Source: M3007 sp044224705 (GTDB taxonomy: Bacteria; Bacteroidota; Bacteroidia; Chitinophagales; Saprospiraceae). From it: a DNA stretch of 16,098 bases. The first letter of the stretch is position 1. Every line of letters starts with the position of its first letter. Of this stretch, positions 15,313 through 16,098 are shown in pieces. The translations under genes were made by a program, and so were the position numbers. Where the stretch lies: positions 1 to 16,098 of the forward strand of contig JBGAJY010000129.1 of the NCBI GenBank assembly GCA_044224705.1, in the 5' to 3' direction. The notes beneath the pieces were generated by a model. It was given only the letters and a program-made list of their open reading frames with translations. It searched no databases and was not told the origin of the DNA.

Positions 15313-16083
15313 ATGAACATTACCCAACAAGGTTCCGTCAGCACCGCCCTCTCCCCTACCGGCGTAGCCACGATCACCTTTTTCCACCCCAACCACAACA
15401 GCTTGCCCAGCCGCCTTTTACAAGGACTGGTGGAGCACTTGCAGGCCGCCGGCGCCGACCCGGCCGTGCGGGTCATCGTGCTGCGCAGCGCGGAGCACAA
15501 GACCTTTTGCGCAGGCGCCAGCTTCGACGAACTGGCTGCTATTCAGGACTTTGAAACGGGAAAAGCCTTTTTTGCAGGCTTCGGCAACGTGATCAACGCC
15601 ATGCGCCGTTGCCCGAAAATCATTGTCGGCCGGGTGCACGGCAAGGCCGTGGGCGGCGGCGTCGGGCTGGCAGCAGCCACTGATTATTGTATGGCTTCCA
15701 TGTACGCCAGCATCCGCCTGAGCGAACTGGCCGTGGGCTTCGGACCCTTTGTCATCGGTCCGGCCGTGGAGCGAAAAGTAGGCGCTGCGGCGTTCAGCCA
15801 GTTGTCGCTCAACCCCGGCGAATGGCAAACCGCCGCCTGGGCCAAAGAGAAAAACCTTTTTCAGGAAGTATTCGATACCGTGGAACAACTCGACGCCTAC
15901 ATCGACCATTTTTGTCAAAACCTTTGCTCGTACAGCCCCGAAGCGCTCAACGAACTCAAAACCGTGTTTTGGCAAGGCGCCGAACATTGGGACGTGCTGC
16001 TGGCCGAGCGCGCTGCCATCAGCGGACGACTGGCGTTGTCCGAGTTTACGAAGCAGGCCATCGCCGCCTTCAAAACAAAATAA
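15313..16083 (+). CDS. Enoyl-CoA hydratase/isomerase family protein (LiuC-like)
   Basis: The protein has 256 residues, normal length for the crotonase superfamily, which binds acyl-CoA thioesters in the cytosol. The first oxyanion-hole segment is TFCAGASFDEL (64-74) and the second is GKAVGGGVGLAAATDY (110-125). Of the two catalytic Glu of rat enoyl-CoA hydratase, the Glu164 equivalent is present as E138 (RLSEL). The Glu144 equivalent is Gly118 (GGGVG). That pattern and the GFGPFVIGPAVERKVG stretch resemble methylglutaconyl-CoA hydratases of leucine breakdown (LiuC type), so that role is plausible. Substrate cannot be fixed without neighbours such as the carboxylase subunits. It follows the TerB-like gene by 19 bases and overlaps the next start codon by one base, which suggests an operon. 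Confidence 0.9.
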   Translation: MNITQQGSVSTALSPTGVATITFFHPNHNSLPSRLLQGLVEHLQAAGADPAVRVIVLRSAEHKTFCAGASFDELAAIQDFETGKAFFAGFGNVINAMRRCPKIIVGRVHGKAVGGGVGLAAATDYCMASMYASIRLSELAVGFGPFVIGPAVERKVGAAAFSQLSLNPGEWQTAAWAKEKNLFQEVFDTVEQLDAYIDHFCQNLCSYSPEALNELKTVFWQGAEHWDVLLAERAAISGRLALSEFTKQAIAAFKTK

Positions 16084-16098
16084 TGGCGCTTCAATTTG
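16083..16098 (+). CDS. Possible start of the next gene (partial, runs off the window)
   Basis: The last base of the hydratase stop codon is the first base of an ATG (TAATG), a common form of translational coupling in operons. The readable start is MALQF before the window ends. Nothing can be said about the product, and the start is supported only by the overlap. Confidence 0.35.

Noticed and set aside
15294..15554. 86-codon frame starting directly after the TerB-like stop codon (TAAATG)
   Set aside because: It overlaps the enoyl-CoA hydratase gene in another frame and gives an Arg/His/Pro-rich product without motifs.

Overview
The window most likely comes from a GC-rich member of the Bacteroidota, probably in or near the Saprospiria or Chitinophagia. 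This is judged from gene content, not from a marker gene. Three large proteins end in a type IX secretion (T9SS) type A sorting domain. One protein is a lipoprotein with a clear lipobox. Shine-Dalgarno sequences are weak or absent. One intergenic region carries a Bacteroidota-style -7 promoter box (TAnnTTTG).

Positions 173-11952 hold five genes on the plus strand that look like one carbohydrate-use locus without SusC/SusD. In order they are: a secreted multidomain protein (putative alpha/alpha-toroid enzyme domain, two Ig-like domains, LamG, T9SS tail); a 1371-residue secreted protein with five LamG and two fibronectin III domains; a cytoplasmic GH130 glycoside phosphorylase; a 12-helix MFS transporter; and a lipoprotein that is a paralogue of the first protein's enzyme domain. 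A hairpin plus T-run just after the last gene closes the block. A coherent but inferred reading is that the surface/secreted enzymes and LamG lectin-like protein bind and cut a glycan, the MFS protein imports the oligosaccharide, and GH130 phosphorolyses it, probably as a beta-mannoside.

Positions 12037-13044 (minus) encode an unrecognised multi-pass membrane protein. It is divergent from a secreted delta-60-repeat beta-propeller with a T9SS tail (13190-14743). Positions 14847-16083 hold a TerB-like small protein followed closely by a LiuC-type enoyl-CoA hydratase/isomerase. A further gene probably starts on the last bases with a one-base TAATG overlap.

The most striking non-coding structure is a family of GC-rich palindromic elements with four G-runs (G4-5 A G4 YT G5 Y G4). 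Copies lie just upstream of the first three genes of the locus. Two copies face each other as an exact 36-bp inverted repeat at 3306-3400. No tRNA, rRNA, CRISPR, insertion sequence or phage gene was seen.
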